Source: CAYQZD01 sp964421875
GTDB taxonomy: Bacteria; Electryoneota; Tariuqbacteria; Tariuqbacterales; Tariuqbacteraceae
NCBI GenBank assembly: GCA_964421875.1
Contig: CAYQZD010000013.1
Coordinates: forward strand, 1-47,849
DNA: 47,849 nucleotides
Direction of reading: 5' to 3'
The stretch's first letter is position 1. Every line of letters begins with the position of its first letter. The position numbers were made by a program, and so were the translations under genes. The notes beneath the pieces were generated by a model. The model searched no databases. It was not told the origin of the DNA and saw only the letters and a list, made by a program, of their open reading frames with translations. Positions 34,694 through 44,605 of this stretch are shown here, one piece after another.

Positions 34694-35728
34694 CTATTCC
34701 ACCATCTCTTCGGCTTTGGTGCCGCCGACAATGACTATCAATCCGTCCTCCTCCAGTTTGCGAATGATGTCCACAATGTGCTGCTGAGCCTCTTCCACTT
34801 CGCGCAGCCGCACGGGACCCATATAATTCATCTCCTCCTCCACCATCTGAGCCGCCCTTTCCGAGAGATTGGCCAGGATTCGCTTCTTGACTTCCGGATT
34901 GCAATGCTTCAGCGCCAGCGCCAATTCCTTGTTGTCCACTTCTCGCAGCACCTTTTGCACCGAACGGTCGTCGAGGTAGATAACGTCGTCGAACACGAAC
35001 ATCAGATTCTTGATTTCAGTGGCGAGTTCCGGGTCCTGCTCGGACAGATTGCCCAAAATCGATTTTTCGGCGGTGGTGCCCACTAAATTCAGGATTTCAG
35101 CCACGGACTTGACTCCGCCGATTTTCGAGGCGCCGGCGGTAAAATCGACCCGGGATTCCAGCACCCGCTCCACACTCTGAATCGTCTCCGGGGTTACCCG
35201 CTCCATAGTGGCGAAACGGAAAACCACTTCATTCTGAAGGTTGGGCGGGAGGTCAGCCAGCAGCGAAGCCGCCTGCACCGGATTGAGCTGGGTGAGTACA
35301 AAGGCGATGGTCTGGGGATGCTCCTTCTGTATGAAGGACAAAAGCTGGTTGGGGTCCACATCCTTCAACACATTGAAACCTTTGACCTGCAGGGAGCGCT
35401 GCACCTTCTTGATAATACCCATAGCGTCGTCCTCGCCCAGCGCTTTTTCCAAAATCTCCTGGGCAAAGTTGGACCCGCCGACCGCAATGTACTCCTGCGC
35501 TAAAACCATCTGGTGAAATTCCCTCAGCACATCATATATCGTTTCTGAATTCACATTGCGCATCGCCACAATTTCCCGGGAAATCTCTTCGATTTCGTCC
35601 GGACCCAAATTCTGGAAAACATTAGCCGCCGCATCCGAACCGATGGTTATCATCAAAATCGCAGCCTTCTGCGGCCCGGAAAGCTCATGGGCGCGGCTCC
35701 GGGTTTGAATAGTATTCTCTTCTTCCAT
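34694..35728 (-). CDS. fliG: Flagellar motor switch protein FliG
   Basis: 344 residues. EHPQ motif at 136-139, the helix-linker GG at 204-205, and the C-terminal MFVFDD (243-248) that in FliG carries the charged residues facing MotA. FliG is the rotor's torque-generating protein. It starts 2 nt after the fliF stop, the usual FliF-FliG coupling that keeps ring stoichiometry. C-terminal ring domains are complete. Confidence 0.98.
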   Translation of the reverse strand: MEEENTIQTRSRAHELSGPQKAAILMITIGSDAAANVFQNLGPDEIEEISREIVAMRNVNSETIYDVLREFHQMVLAQEYIAVGGSNFAQEILEKALGEDDAMGIIKKVQRSLQVKGFNVLKDVDPNQLLSFIQKEHPQTIAFVLTQLNPVQAASLLADLPPNLQNEVVFRFATMERVTPETIQSVERVLESRVDFTAGASKIGGVKSVAEILNLVGTTAEKSILGNLSEQDPELATEIKNLMFVFDDVIYLDDRSVQKVLREVDNKELALALKHCNPEVKKRILANLSERAAQMVEEEMNYMGPVRLREVEEAQQHIVDIIRKLEEDGLIVIVGGTKAEEMVE

Positions 35729-35730
35729 TA

Positions 35731-37365
35731 TTAATGCACCTCATAAATCCAGGTTCTGACCAGTTGTGTTGCCTGGTCCGGTTTTTCCTGAATGAATTTA
35801 GCCAGTTTTTCCTGCAGTTCAGCGCGTTCCAACGTCTCATCGGTGTACTCATCCTCGATACTCCCCGCCTTGCGCATCTTCCGCTTTATCTTCTCCAGCT
35901 CCTCTTCCGCCGCTTCAGCCGGGATCTCCCCTATGCCGGGGATTTCAAGCTGAACCGTGCGGCCGGGCTCCGCAATCGTGGTCATCCGCTTCATACGGCG
36001 GAAAAGCGACCTGATGGTCAACAGTATGGCCAGAGCCACCAGCGCCAGTAAAGCCTTCTGAATCATCTCCTGCCAAAATTCGTAGCGGGCGGCGGAAGCC
36101 AACTCCGCTTCAAGTTCACGCTCGCGTCTGGTGTCGAAGGGCAGGCAGCTGACCGAAATCTGGTCGCCGCGGCCGCCGCTGAATCCTACCGCGTTGCGCA
36201 CTATGGACGCGAGAGTGCGCAACTCCGCTTCCGGACGTTCCACAAATTCCGTCGAGGTCTCCCCGCCCGCGCCCGTCACCTCGCTATACTCTCCGTCCAC
36301 CAGCACCGCAATTGAGAGCCGAGTGATGTTCCCCATCGCGCTCACAACATGCTTCATCGTGCTGGATATTTCGTAGTTAGTGATAGTGGATTCCTGGTCG
36401 TCCTGACCGGTGGTGGTGGACGACACCCCCGCTTCGACCGGGGTTTGGGGCGTGTTGGTGTTGGAACTGGTGGTTTTGGTGGTGACTTCCTCGCTGCGGA
36501 CTACCTGTGTTTCCGGGTCGTACTCCTCTACCTTGGATTCTATGCGGTCAAAATTCAAGTCGGCGGAGATGCGAACGATGGACTTGTCCACACCCAGCGC
36601 TTCCCCCAGCATCGACTGCGCCTTGCTTTCGAGGTAAACCTCCACCTGTCGCTGCAGCTCATGCTGGCTGGCGGACAGCGCCACCGCTTTGTCTTTACCA
36701 AGCTCACTGGAGAGCACGTTGCCCCGAGAATCGATGATGGTGATATTCTCCGGCGTCAAACCTTCGATAGAGGAAGCTATTAAGAACGCGATACCCTGAA
36801 CCTGATCTCGGCTGAGCGCCACTCCACCTTTGGTCTTGAGAGCCACCGAAGCGGTGGTAGGTTTTTTATCCTCTTCAAACAGAGCCGGTTTGGGGATTAC
36901 AATGTGCACTCTGGCTTGATTGATCTCGCTGATGGAGATGAGTGTGCGCGCTAACTCCCCCTCCAGAGCCCGGTGATAGTTCAGTTTCTGCACAAAGTCG
37001 GTCATCCCCAGCTTGGTCTGGTCGAAAAGCTCATACCCTACTATCCCCTCCATAGGGATACCCAGATTGGCGAAGCGCATTCGTTCCTCATAAACCACAT
37101 TATCCGGCACCATAATAGTAGATCCGCCAGCCTCAACCTTGTAAATAACTTTCGAAGTTTTCAACTCCTCCACTATGCGGCCCGCGTCCTTGGGGGTGAG
37201 GTTGGAAAACAACACCGAGTACTGCGGTCTTGAAGCCCAGGACATCAAGATTATGAAACCTCCGACCAAAACCACTCCCAGCGCGGCGAAGGAGATTTTC
37301 TGGGTCAAGGTCAATCGGTCTAAAAGCTTCTTGAACTGGTCTCTATACTCGCTCAAGGTTGCCAT
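35731..37365 (-). CDS. fliF: MS-ring protein FliF
   Basis: 544 residues. Membrane helices at about 24-45 and 443-462, periplasmic ring-building domains between them (for example GIPMEGIVGYELFDQTKLGM and RALEGELARTL), and a cytoplasmic C-terminal tail (FliG-binding) at about 505-544. FliF forms the MS ring, the base for the export apparatus. It is 35 nt from fliE, 2 nt from fliG. Confidence 0.98.
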   Translation of the reverse strand: MATLSEYRDQFKKLLDRLTLTQKISFAALGVVLVGGFIILMSWASRPQYSVLFSNLTPKDAGRIVEELKTSKVIYKVEAGGSTIMVPDNVVYEERMRFANLGIPMEGIVGYELFDQTKLGMTDFVQKLNYHRALEGELARTLISISEINQARVHIVIPKPALFEEDKKPTTASVALKTKGGVALSRDQVQGIAFLIASSIEGLTPENITIIDSRGNVLSSELGKDKAVALSASQHELQRQVEVYLESKAQSMLGEALGVDKSIVRISADLNFDRIESKVEEYDPETQVVRSEEVTTKTTSSNTNTPQTPVEAGVSSTTTGQDDQESTITNYEISSTMKHVVSAMGNITRLSIAVLVDGEYSEVTGAGGETSTEFVERPEAELRTLASIVRNAVGFSGGRGDQISVSCLPFDTRRERELEAELASAARYEFWQEMIQKALLALVALAILLTIRSLFRRMKRMTTIAEPGRTVQLEIPGIGEIPAEAAEEELEKIKRKMRKAGSIEDEYTDETLERAELQEKLAKFIQEKPDQATQLVRTWIYEVH

Positions 37366-37400
37366 GAAAAAATCCTCTAACTTAACCTGATTAACCGGGA

Positions 37401-37715
37401 TTAGGTCTGCATCCGCATTATTTCCCGATAGGTTTCAAGCAGCTTATTCCTGACCTCCATCATAAGCTGAAAAGACAGGTTGGCCTCTTCTGCCGCTACC
37501 ATCACCTGATGCAGGTCGGTAATCTCGCCGGTGGCGTAGTCCTTCACCGCCTGGTCGGAGGTCTTCTGCATCTTGTCCACGTCCTGAATGAACTTGGAGA
37601 TGACATCCTTGAAGGAGGATTCCTTGGCTTTGTCTTCCCCCTCAGGAGGCTTGATGCCTTGCAGGATTTCCCGATATTGCCGCGGTAATCCGGATATCTT
37701 ATCCATCTTTGTCAA
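37401..37715 (-). CDS. fliE: Basal-body adaptor protein FliE
   Basis: 104 residues. The C-terminal half (about 45-104) has the FliE pattern with DLHQVMVAAEEANLSFQLMMEVRNKLLETYREIMRMQ. FliE links the MS ring to the rod. It lies between flgC and fliF as in most species. The gap to flgC is 57 nt. Confidence 0.96.
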   Translation of the reverse strand: MTKMDKISGLPRQYREILQGIKPPEGEDKAKESSFKDVISKFIQDVDKMQKTSDQAVKDYATGEITDLHQVMVAAEEANLSFQLMMEVRNKLLETYREIMRMQT

Positions 37716-37772
37716 CCTTTATGAGAATATTGCAATGTATATTTTATAAAAAACTAAACTAATTGTCAAACT

Positions 37773-38273
37773 TTAAATGTCCATCGCCCGACGCGCCATC
37801 GACTTGACCGCGTTGATAGCGGTGACATTGGCTTCGTAAGAACGGGAAGCTGAAATCATATTCACCATCTCGGTCACGATGTTGATATTAGGCATCGCAA
37901 CATAGCCGGTCTCGTCAGCGTCGGGGTGAGTGGGGTCGAAAACCATCTTGGGGGGAGACCGGTCCAATTGCACATCCGCATCCGCCCCCACCAAGGTCCG
38001 CTCTTCGTATAGCCCCTTCTTGGGTAAAAGATGACAGCAATCGGTGGTCTCCAGTTTTAGCTTGGCTTCCGTCAGGTAATTCCCGAATATCTCCTTCCCC
38101 CTCTGGGAGGAAAGCACCGCTATCTGGCGCTTGTAAGGTCCGCCCTCTTCTGTGCGCGTAGTGTTGACATTCGCCACATTCGAGGCGATGGAATTCATCC
38201 GAATCCGCTGCGCCTTAAGTCCTGATGCGCTGATATCGATGGCGGTCATAAAAGGCGGTTTCGACATAACCAA
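37773..38273 (-). CDS. flgC: Proximal rod protein FlgC
   Basis: 166 residues. FTAIDIS-like N-terminus (FMTAIDISASGLKAQRIRMN, then IASNVANVNTTRT) and C-terminal MISASRSYEANVTAINAVKSMARRAMDI are the FlgC D0 signatures. A short extra N-terminal MVMSKPP makes the start uncertain; Met3 or Met9 are alternatives. Lies between flgB and fliE. It forms the proximal rod with FlgB. Confidence 0.96.
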   Translation of the reverse strand: MVMSKPPFMTAIDISASGLKAQRIRMNSIASNVANVNTTRTEEGGPYKRQIAVLSSQRGKEIFGNYLTEAKLKLETTDCCHLLPKKGLYEERTLVGADADVQLDRSPPKMVFDPTHPDADETGYVAMPNINIVTEMVNMISASRSYEANVTAINAVKSMARRAMDI

Positions 38274-38324
38274 TCCGTAAGGCTAATTCTACAAATCTAA
38301 CAACGGTGAAACTTCAAATCCCAA

Positions 38325-38735
38325 TCACTGTCCCCTGATGGCCATCCGAAGCCGCTGATACTCCATCCGAAGCACCGTGGCCATCACATCGAAATTCATC
38401 TGGTTCTTAGCCATATCCGCCATCTCCATATCGATATCGACGTTATTGACGGCGTTCAGCTTAGGATTCGACTCGTCCACTGCTATGGTCGGGATTACCT
38501 TGTCCAATGATTTCTTCACGGGTAAATGCTGGGGATGAGTGCGGCACAATCCTTCACCCCTCTGCCGCAGCGCCTCCTTGAGTTCCTTCTCAAACTTGAC
38601 CTCCCGGCGCTTGAATCCGGGAACCTCGATATTGGCGATATTGGAGGCAATCGCCTTGTGACGCTTGGTGTAAGCGTTAAGGCACTTACCAATCAGCGGA
38701 GTTACGGTCGGATTGAGAAGCAGTTTATGCAGCAT
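38325..38735 (-). CDS. flgB: Proximal rod protein FlgB
   Basis: 136 residues. KAIASNIANIEVPGFKRREVKFEKELKEAL and the C-terminal AVNNVDIDMEMADMAKNQMNFDVMATVLRMEYQRLRMAIRG are typical for FlgB. It is the first gene of the long rod/hook/export run. Upstream (about 228 nt) lies a sigma-54-like promoter, and a terminator for the previous gene precedes that, so flgB probably starts the operon's own transcript. Confidence 0.96.
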   Translation of the reverse strand: MLHKLLLNPTVTPLIGKCLNAYTKRHKAIASNIANIEVPGFKRREVKFEKELKEALRQRGEGLCRTHPQHLPVKKSLDKVIPTIAVDESNPKLNAVNNVDIDMEMADMAKNQMNFDVMATVLRMEYQRLRMAIRGQ

Positions 38736-38963
38736 TTTGCGCGCACCTGTTGTTTTGACACGGAAATAAATTCCTCCCGAAGGTAAAATTTACCCTCGAA
38801 AGGGGCAAATAATGCCCTGATGCAGTTATCCGTCACAAACGGTCTCTGTCGCGACCGCACAAATCTTAGAACGAGAATTCCCGGCTCGCGTATTGACGAA
38901 ACCGCTATTTTCAGGATAACTTGATAAGCTGACTGCCCGGCATTGGATTAGTCCCGCATTAAG

Positions 38964-38982
38964 TGCAACAATATTCGTGCCA
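38964..38982 (-). promoter_or_regulatory. Sigma-54-like promoter of the flgB operon
   Basis: Read on the minus strand from 38982: TGGCACGAATATTGTT. This matches the -24 element (TGGCACG, all bases) with the right spacing to a -12 element of TTGTT, where TTGCW is expected: the C of the GC pair is T, so it is imperfect; TTGCA follows three bases later. The presence of a sigma-54 activator gene in the same window (43,094-44,512) supports the call. The predicted start is about 225 nt upstream of flgB. Confidence 0.55.
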
Positions 38983-39125
38983 GGGATTTTCCTGCCGACA
39001 AAGAGACCGCTATAAACTGTCTCCGTACAACTAATCCGAGTGTTGACTTGATTAAACGATGAGGTTGTTCTCAGAAGGTAGAATGCGGAAATTAAGAAGG
39101 AGGGAATCTTGAAGGGAGATCCGAA

Positions 39126-39158
39126 ACGAAAAAGGGAACCGCCGGAGGCGGTTCCCTT
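39126..39158 (-). terminator. Rho-independent terminator of the merR-type gene
   Basis: 12-bp perfect stem, AAGGGAACCGCC (39,132-39,143) and GGCGGTTCCCTT (39,147-39,158), loop GGA. On the minus strand the stem is followed by a T-rich tail TTTCGTTT at its foot. It lies 37 nt past the stop of the MerR-type gene and separates that gene from the flgB promoter. Confidence 0.9.
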
Positions 39159-39194
39159 AGAATCTCTTTTCGCTCAGAAATGGGCAAGATGAAG

Positions 39195-39458
39195 CTACTT
39201 CGTCCGCTCCATAGCTTCAAGTTTTTTTCGCGCGCCTTCCAGTGTGTAGCCTTCCACCTTAAGCAGATGATTGATACGTTTCACATTTTCAATCGAATCC
39301 GTGTCGTAACGGCGCTGGTTTCCCGGCGTTCTGTAAGGCTCGAGGAACTCCTTGAACTCCTTTTCCCAGAAACGTAAAGTGGGCTTTGGAACTCCAGTCA
39401 GGGCGTGAACCTGACTGATGGAGTAAAGCTTGGGCGAGTTTGCAACTACTTTAGCCAC
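39195..39458 (-). CDS. Small MerR-type HTH protein under sigma-28 control
   Basis: 87 residues, only the DNA-binding half of a MerR regulator. YSISQVHALTGVPKPTLRFWEKEF is the winged helix, then RRYDTDSIENVKRINHLLKVEGYTLEGARKKLEAM the second half. The C-terminal dimer coiled coil and ligand domain of classical MerR proteins are absent, so it is a minimal form. The start is GTG (39,458), with AGGAG about 9 nt upstream. It has a near-consensus sigma-28 promoter (39,515-39,541), so it is a late flagellar gene, and it is followed by its own terminator. Target genes are unknown. Confidence 0.85.
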   Translation of the reverse strand: MAKVVANSPKLYSISQVHALTGVPKPTLRFWEKEFKEFLEPYRTPGNQRRYDTDSIENVKRINHLLKVEGYTLEGARKKLEAMERTK

Positions 39459-39514
39459 GCAACATCACTCCTTTCCCAAGTTTATGTTTAATCATCATAT
39501 TCTACCTATTCTAT

Positions 39515-39541
39515 TTATCGGCAAATCGCGCTTAATCTTTA
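39515..39541 (-). promoter_or_regulatory. Sigma-28 promoter of the merR-type gene
   Basis: On the minus strand: TAAAG (39,541-39,537), 14 nt, then GCCGATAA (39,522-39,515). Both elements and their spacing match the FliA consensus exactly. The promoter is 57 nt from the GTG start, giving a short leader. Confidence 0.88.
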
Positions 39542-39609
39542 GCAATTCCAATTCAGGTCTGTGATTTTTTCACCGATTCTGCCGATAATCTGGAGATTCA
39601 GGGTTTCGC

Positions 39610-39641
39610 CCCGCTGATAATCGATTTCGACCATCAGCGGG
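39610..39641 (-). terminator. Hairpin after flagellin gene
   Basis: 9-bp arms CCCGCTGAT (39,610-39,618) and ATCAGCGGG (39,633-39,641), loop 14 nt. It lies about 100 nt past the flagellin stop. On the minus strand the downstream bases (GCGAAACCC) hold no T tract; on the plus strand TTTATTTAA follows. It may be a transcript-end hairpin, but not a textbook one. Confidence 0.45.
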
Positions 39642-39742
39642 TTTATTTAAATAACGCTCAAAGCAAACCGCGCCAGCTGTCAAACAGGTCGCTCAAGGGT
39701 CCGGTAAAAGGCGCCACTCAAGCGGCCTATGAACCTAATAAC

Positions 39743-40639
39743 CTACCCCAGAATCCCAGCCACGGTAGAAGGCAGCATATTAGCTTGGGACATCATCGAG
39801 ATACCGGTTTGCATCAGTATCTGGGCCCGAGTGAAGTTCATCATCTCCTCAGCCATATCCGCGTCTCGAAGCTGCGACTCGGCGGATGAAGCGGTTTCAT
39901 GACTGATCTGCAGATTGAGGATGGTGTTCTGCAATCGCTCCACCATTGAACCGATGAAGGTACGCTCGGTGTCCTTGGAATTGATGGCGGCGTCCAGCGA
40001 TTCGATAGAGGCTTGAGCCGCTGCCGTAGTGCAAACGTCCGCGCTATCCAGCCCCAGCGCCGATGCAGTCATATTACCCAGGTTCACATAGTAGTAATCC
40101 TGGCCTATGGTGTTGTTGGCGCCGATGTGGAACTTGATAGCGTTGGTTCCGGCGGTGCTGGCCTGGTTGCTGCCCAATCCGATACAGGTTCCGGTTTGAG
40201 CGGAAGTGGCGGAGAACGTACCGTCGATAAGATAGAGCCCGTTGTAGTTGGTTACCTGCGCCACTCGCGTGATTTCACTCTTGAGTTGCTGGAATTCCAC
40301 ATTTGCCACCTGACGGTCAGTCGATGTCAGCGCCCCGTTAGCCGACTGAATGGCGATGGCTCGCATCCGAATCAGCTTTTCGTCGATTACCGAAAGCGCG
40401 CCCTCCGCGGTGGCCAGCAGGTTGATGTTGTAATTGGCGTTCTTCTCAGCCTCCACCATACCAGATATCTGGGCGCGGAAGCGTTCGGAGATGCCAAGTC
40501 CCGTGGGGTCATCCCAAGCATAATTAATCCTCATCCCTGAGGACAGCCTCTGTACCGCAGAATCCAAAGCGTTTTGCGTAACCCAAAGATTACGCTGGGC
40601 TGTCAAAGCCAGGATGTTTTGATTAATCCGCATGCTCAT
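39743..40639 (-). CDS. fliC: Flagellin FliC
   Basis: 298 residues, a compact flagellin. The D0/D1 landmarks are present: MRINQNILALTAQRNLW at the N-terminus, RLSSGMRINYAWDDPTGLGISERFRAQ, and the C-terminal TRAQILMQTGISMMSQANMLP. The variable region (about 130-210) is short. The TLR5-recognition region of the D1 helix keeps parts of the usual pattern, but this cannot be tested here. The promoter is sigma-28 (40,738-40,764), the ATG has GGAGG 8 nt upstream. Single copy in this window. Confidence 0.97.
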   Translation of the reverse strand: MSMRINQNILALTAQRNLWVTQNALDSAVQRLSSGMRINYAWDDPTGLGISERFRAQISGMVEAEKNANYNINLLATAEGALSVIDEKLIRMRAIAIQSANGALTSTDRQVANVEFQQLKSEITRVAQVTNYNGLYLIDGTFSATSAQTGTCIGLGSNQASTAGTNAIKFHIGANNTIGQDYYYVNLGNMTASALGLDSADVCTTAAAQASIESLDAAINSKDTERTFIGSMVERLQNTILNLQISHETASSAESQLRDADMAEEMMNFTRAQILMQTGISMMSQANMLPSTVAGILG

Positions 40640-41226
40640 TTGATTGACCTCCTTCTCCTTTGAGGTTTATATTCTAAATCACCAGTTGTTTTCGAAAATA
40701 TGAGTCTTGCCCGTCAATTTTTCGAATTTCAGTTATTTTATCGGCTGCTTGAACCACCACTTTAGAGATTTTTAAGTGAAAATTGGAAATATTTTCCATT
40801 CTATTCTTGAAAAAACCTAACAGAATACCGCTAAAGAAATAAAAAACAAGAATAACAAGAAAGTAATCAAGGCAAATTTTTGTCCAGAAAACAGAAAAAA
40901 CACCGCTTTAGTTTCCCCAATAAAGTAGAAAAGAACCGACACTATAGAATTTTTCTTAAAAATTATCTTTAAGTATTATTGAACCAATTTTTAATAATAT
41001 TTGCTCGTCAACTTTAAGTAACCTGAAAAAGGCTTGAAAAAATACGAAACATATAACTGCTAAGATGTTGATAGAATAAACTCAAATAACTTGAGAGAAG
41101 AATGGGAAATATAACGGAGAGAGAGGTGCGGATATTTCATAACTTAGAATACAATTATAGTGAATGTTGTACGGAAAGAATGGAAAGGCGAGATATAATT
41201 ACAGTATCGTTAAGGAAAGGCAGAGT
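40640..41226. other. 587-nt AT-rich region upstream of flagellin
   Basis: Contains the flagellin leader (about 90 nt), the sigma-28 promoter (40,738-40,764) and, beyond it, about 460 nt of notably AT-rich DNA with many A-runs that carries no convincing gene on either strand. A plus-strand reading of 50 codons (41,102-41,254) overlaps the next gene and is probably chance. I see no terminator with a T tract for the 595-residue gene. The AT-rich run could help opening or act as a curved region. Confidence 0.6.
40738..40764 (-). promoter_or_regulatory. Sigma-28 promoter of the flagellin gene
   Basis: On the minus strand: TAAAG (40,764-40,760), 14 nt, then GCCGATAA (40,745-40,738), an exact match in both elements and spacing. 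The predicted transcript starts about 90 nt before the flagellin ATG at 40,639. This links the sigma factor gene fliA (8322-9089) with its late target. Confidence 0.92.
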
Positions 41227-43014
41227 TTACATCACTAACAGATTGTTAATAATATAATCGAAACCGGCGTCATCGTCCCCGCTATAGTCCTGAAGCAGTT
41301 TCCGGCAATGGTAGGTTGCAATAAAATACAAGTGGTCGTTCAACATTAAACGTAAAAATCGAGGCGGATTGTCCATATTGCGCGTTAAATAACCCGCGCT
41401 GATGCAGGAACGGTAAATGAAGTCACCCTCCTCCGCAACCGACATTGCGGAGATGGAGATGTGGGAGAGTTCGCCCGGCGTCCGCATCCCCTTATCGGAA
41501 ACCCGAAAACTTTCAAGCCCCTGCCCTTTCGCAAACTGCTTGAAACTCTTCTCGGCGTTCTCCCAGGAAATTTCACCCCTTGACCGAGCCATCGCATTCG
41601 ATACTTCACCGCTGAAGACCACCTGTCCCTCGTCATTGAAGTAATCCTTAGGTATATTCTCCCCCTCGGCGCCCATAATTCCCATCACCGCCTCCGGCTG
41701 AGCATCGAAGGGTAAAATAATTACTTTAACTACGATTATCCCGGAGGGGACGCCTCCCAAATCCGGAATCTCGATCCAGCTCCCCTTTACGGGCAATGTG
41801 AAACTAAGAGGTTCTGTTCCACCCGGAAGCCCCAACTCCACTCCCAGCATAGCGCTGTCAGGAAGGTTAGTGCGCACCCTTACCTTCGCCCCGGTGAGTT
41901 CCGGTTCAAACTCGACTCCCGATTCCAATCCTAAAGCCGCGCGGGCGCTGTCCAAATCGCCGAATAGTTTCTGAACCTCGCGCGCTTTGAAGCGGGTATT
42001 GATGTATATATCCGAGGGCTTAGTCATCATCTCCGCCAGTTTCAGCCGCGCCAATCCATTCGCTACTCCGGGGTAATCCTTCCGGCGCATCGCCCGGCGC
42101 CCGTCGTTGATTATCGCTTCCAGTTTCTCGGACGTAAGGTCCTGCCCCCCTGGCAGTTCAGCGATACTCGGCGGTAGTGTGAAATCGCCGGAAAGCTCCC
42201 TGGCGCTGGGAACCGGCATCGGACTCTGAATAGTCCCGGGAACCTGCCCCGGAGCTGCCTCGCCGCCCCCGCCTAAACCAGGCGAAGGAGTCTGGGGAGC
42301 AGCCCCCCCGCCAGCCGACGGAGTCCCCGCGGCTGCAGGAGGCGCTTCTGACGGAACGGTCATAATCGCGGGTTTATCATCCGCCGGAGCGCGTTTCTGC
42401 GCCAGCTTCTCCTGGGGACTCTGGGTATAACTAAGTTTTTTCGGCAGCTTGTCCACATCCTGATATTGAACCGTCTTCGCCTTTCTTGGAATCAAATTTT
42501 GAACCTTCTCGCCGCCCAGGAAATATACTAAAATCACCACCACCAGAATCAGAATGAAGGGCAGGGTGTAGGTAAGCGCCGAAGTTTTCTTGCGCGCTTT
42601 CCGCGACAACCGGCTGGGGGGCATAGCTTCAGTAGAAATTTCACCCGGTTCCGACGGCTTCCGTCCCTGTTTAACCTTGTCGCCGGCTGCCTCCGCATCT
42701 AACTCCTCTCCCTCAGCGGCTCCCGGCATTCCCACCAACGCGGCTCCGGAAATCGAAGTGTCCTTAGCCAGCGCCTCCACCGACTTTATCTCCGCCTTGA
42801 GACCATACTTCGCTAACTGGGATTTCACATCCAAAGCTTGGTTAAGGGAAACCCTTTCCAGAATATTGGACGGCGTCGAACTCATCAGAGTGGAAACATC
42901 CCAGATAGTCTTGCCGGTGAGGTCTCGGATATACTTATTAACCTTTGGTGAAGTCGAACTATCAAGCAGAACCACATTGTACTCCCTGGGGACGGATTTT
43001 TCCTTCTTGTTCAT
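41227..43014 (-). CDS. Membrane protein with L7/L12-like N-terminal domain (unknown)
   Basis: 595 residues. Residues about 12-80 (YNVVLLDSSTSPKVNKYIRD, then LTGKTIWDV, SSTPSNILERVS, LAKYGLKAEIK) follow the pattern of the ribosomal L7/L12 C-terminal / ClpS-like fold, with VVLL...KVxxxIRxLTG and a final GLxAEIK strand. A Lys/Arg patch precedes one membrane helix (about 147-167). A Pro/Ala/Gly-rich linker (about 215-275) leads to a helical region (285-350) and a beta-rich module (about 355-470), then a helical end. The membrane topology puts the L7/L12-like domain in the cytoplasm. Neighbours are the sigma-54 activator upstream (80-nt gap) and flagellin downstream. Function unknown. Confidence 0.75.
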   Translation of the reverse strand: MNKKEKSVPREYNVVLLDSSTSPKVNKYIRDLTGKTIWDVSTLMSSTPSNILERVSLNQALDVKSQLAKYGLKAEIKSVEALAKDTSISGAALVGMPGAAEGEELDAEAAGDKVKQGRKPSEPGEISTEAMPPSRLSRKARKKTSALTYTLPFILILVVVILVYFLGGEKVQNLIPRKAKTVQYQDVDKLPKKLSYTQSPQEKLAQKRAPADDKPAIMTVPSEAPPAAAGTPSAGGGAAPQTPSPGLGGGGEAAPGQVPGTIQSPMPVPSARELSGDFTLPPSIAELPGGQDLTSEKLEAIINDGRRAMRRKDYPGVANGLARLKLAEMMTKPSDIYINTRFKAREVQKLFGDLDSARAALGLESGVEFEPELTGAKVRVRTNLPDSAMLGVELGLPGGTEPLSFTLPVKGSWIEIPDLGGVPSGIIVVKVIILPFDAQPEAVMGIMGAEGENIPKDYFNDEGQVVFSGEVSNAMARSRGEISWENAEKSFKQFAKGQGLESFRVSDKGMRTPGELSHISISAMSVAEEGDFIYRSCISAGYLTRNMDNPPRFLRLMLNDHLYFIATYHCRKLLQDYSGDDDAGFDYIINNLLVM

Positions 43015-43093
43015 GCCTGACTCCGGTCTATTATATTATTTTTAGAAAAATGACTATCAATGGTAAAGGTGATAATTTTCTAAAGCCCTATTC

Positions 43094-44512
<1,419 letters not shown>

Positions 44513-44605
44513 ATTTCGCTGTCTATTACATAATAATATACGATATCCGTCTATATCCGGAATAACTAAAACAACCTAACCGCTCGATTCGCTTTCAGGT
44601 GATAA

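Larger units (their letters stand above)
38736..39194. other. 459-nt regulatory region between merR-type gene and flgB
   Basis: No gene. It holds, going downstream (leftwards), the terminator of the merR-type gene (39,126-39,158), the sigma-54-like promoter (38,964-38,982), and a leader of about 220 nt before flgB. The leader includes small palindromes such as GGTAAA-A-TTTACC (38,782-38,794). The space between terminator and promoter (about 38,983-39,125) is the natural place for enhancer sites of the sigma-54 activator; I see no clear inverted-repeat enhancer. Confidence 0.55.

Noticed and set aside
39581..39588. GCCGATAA on the plus strand near 39,581 as a sigma-28 -10 element.
   Set aside because: No TAAAG stands 14 nt upstream and there is no gene to the right on the plus strand.
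41102..41254. A 50-codon plus-strand reading upstream of the flagellin region, overlapping the 595-residue gene.
   Set aside because: It overlaps a well-supported gene on the other strand, has no clear ribosome-binding site, and has poor composition for a protein.
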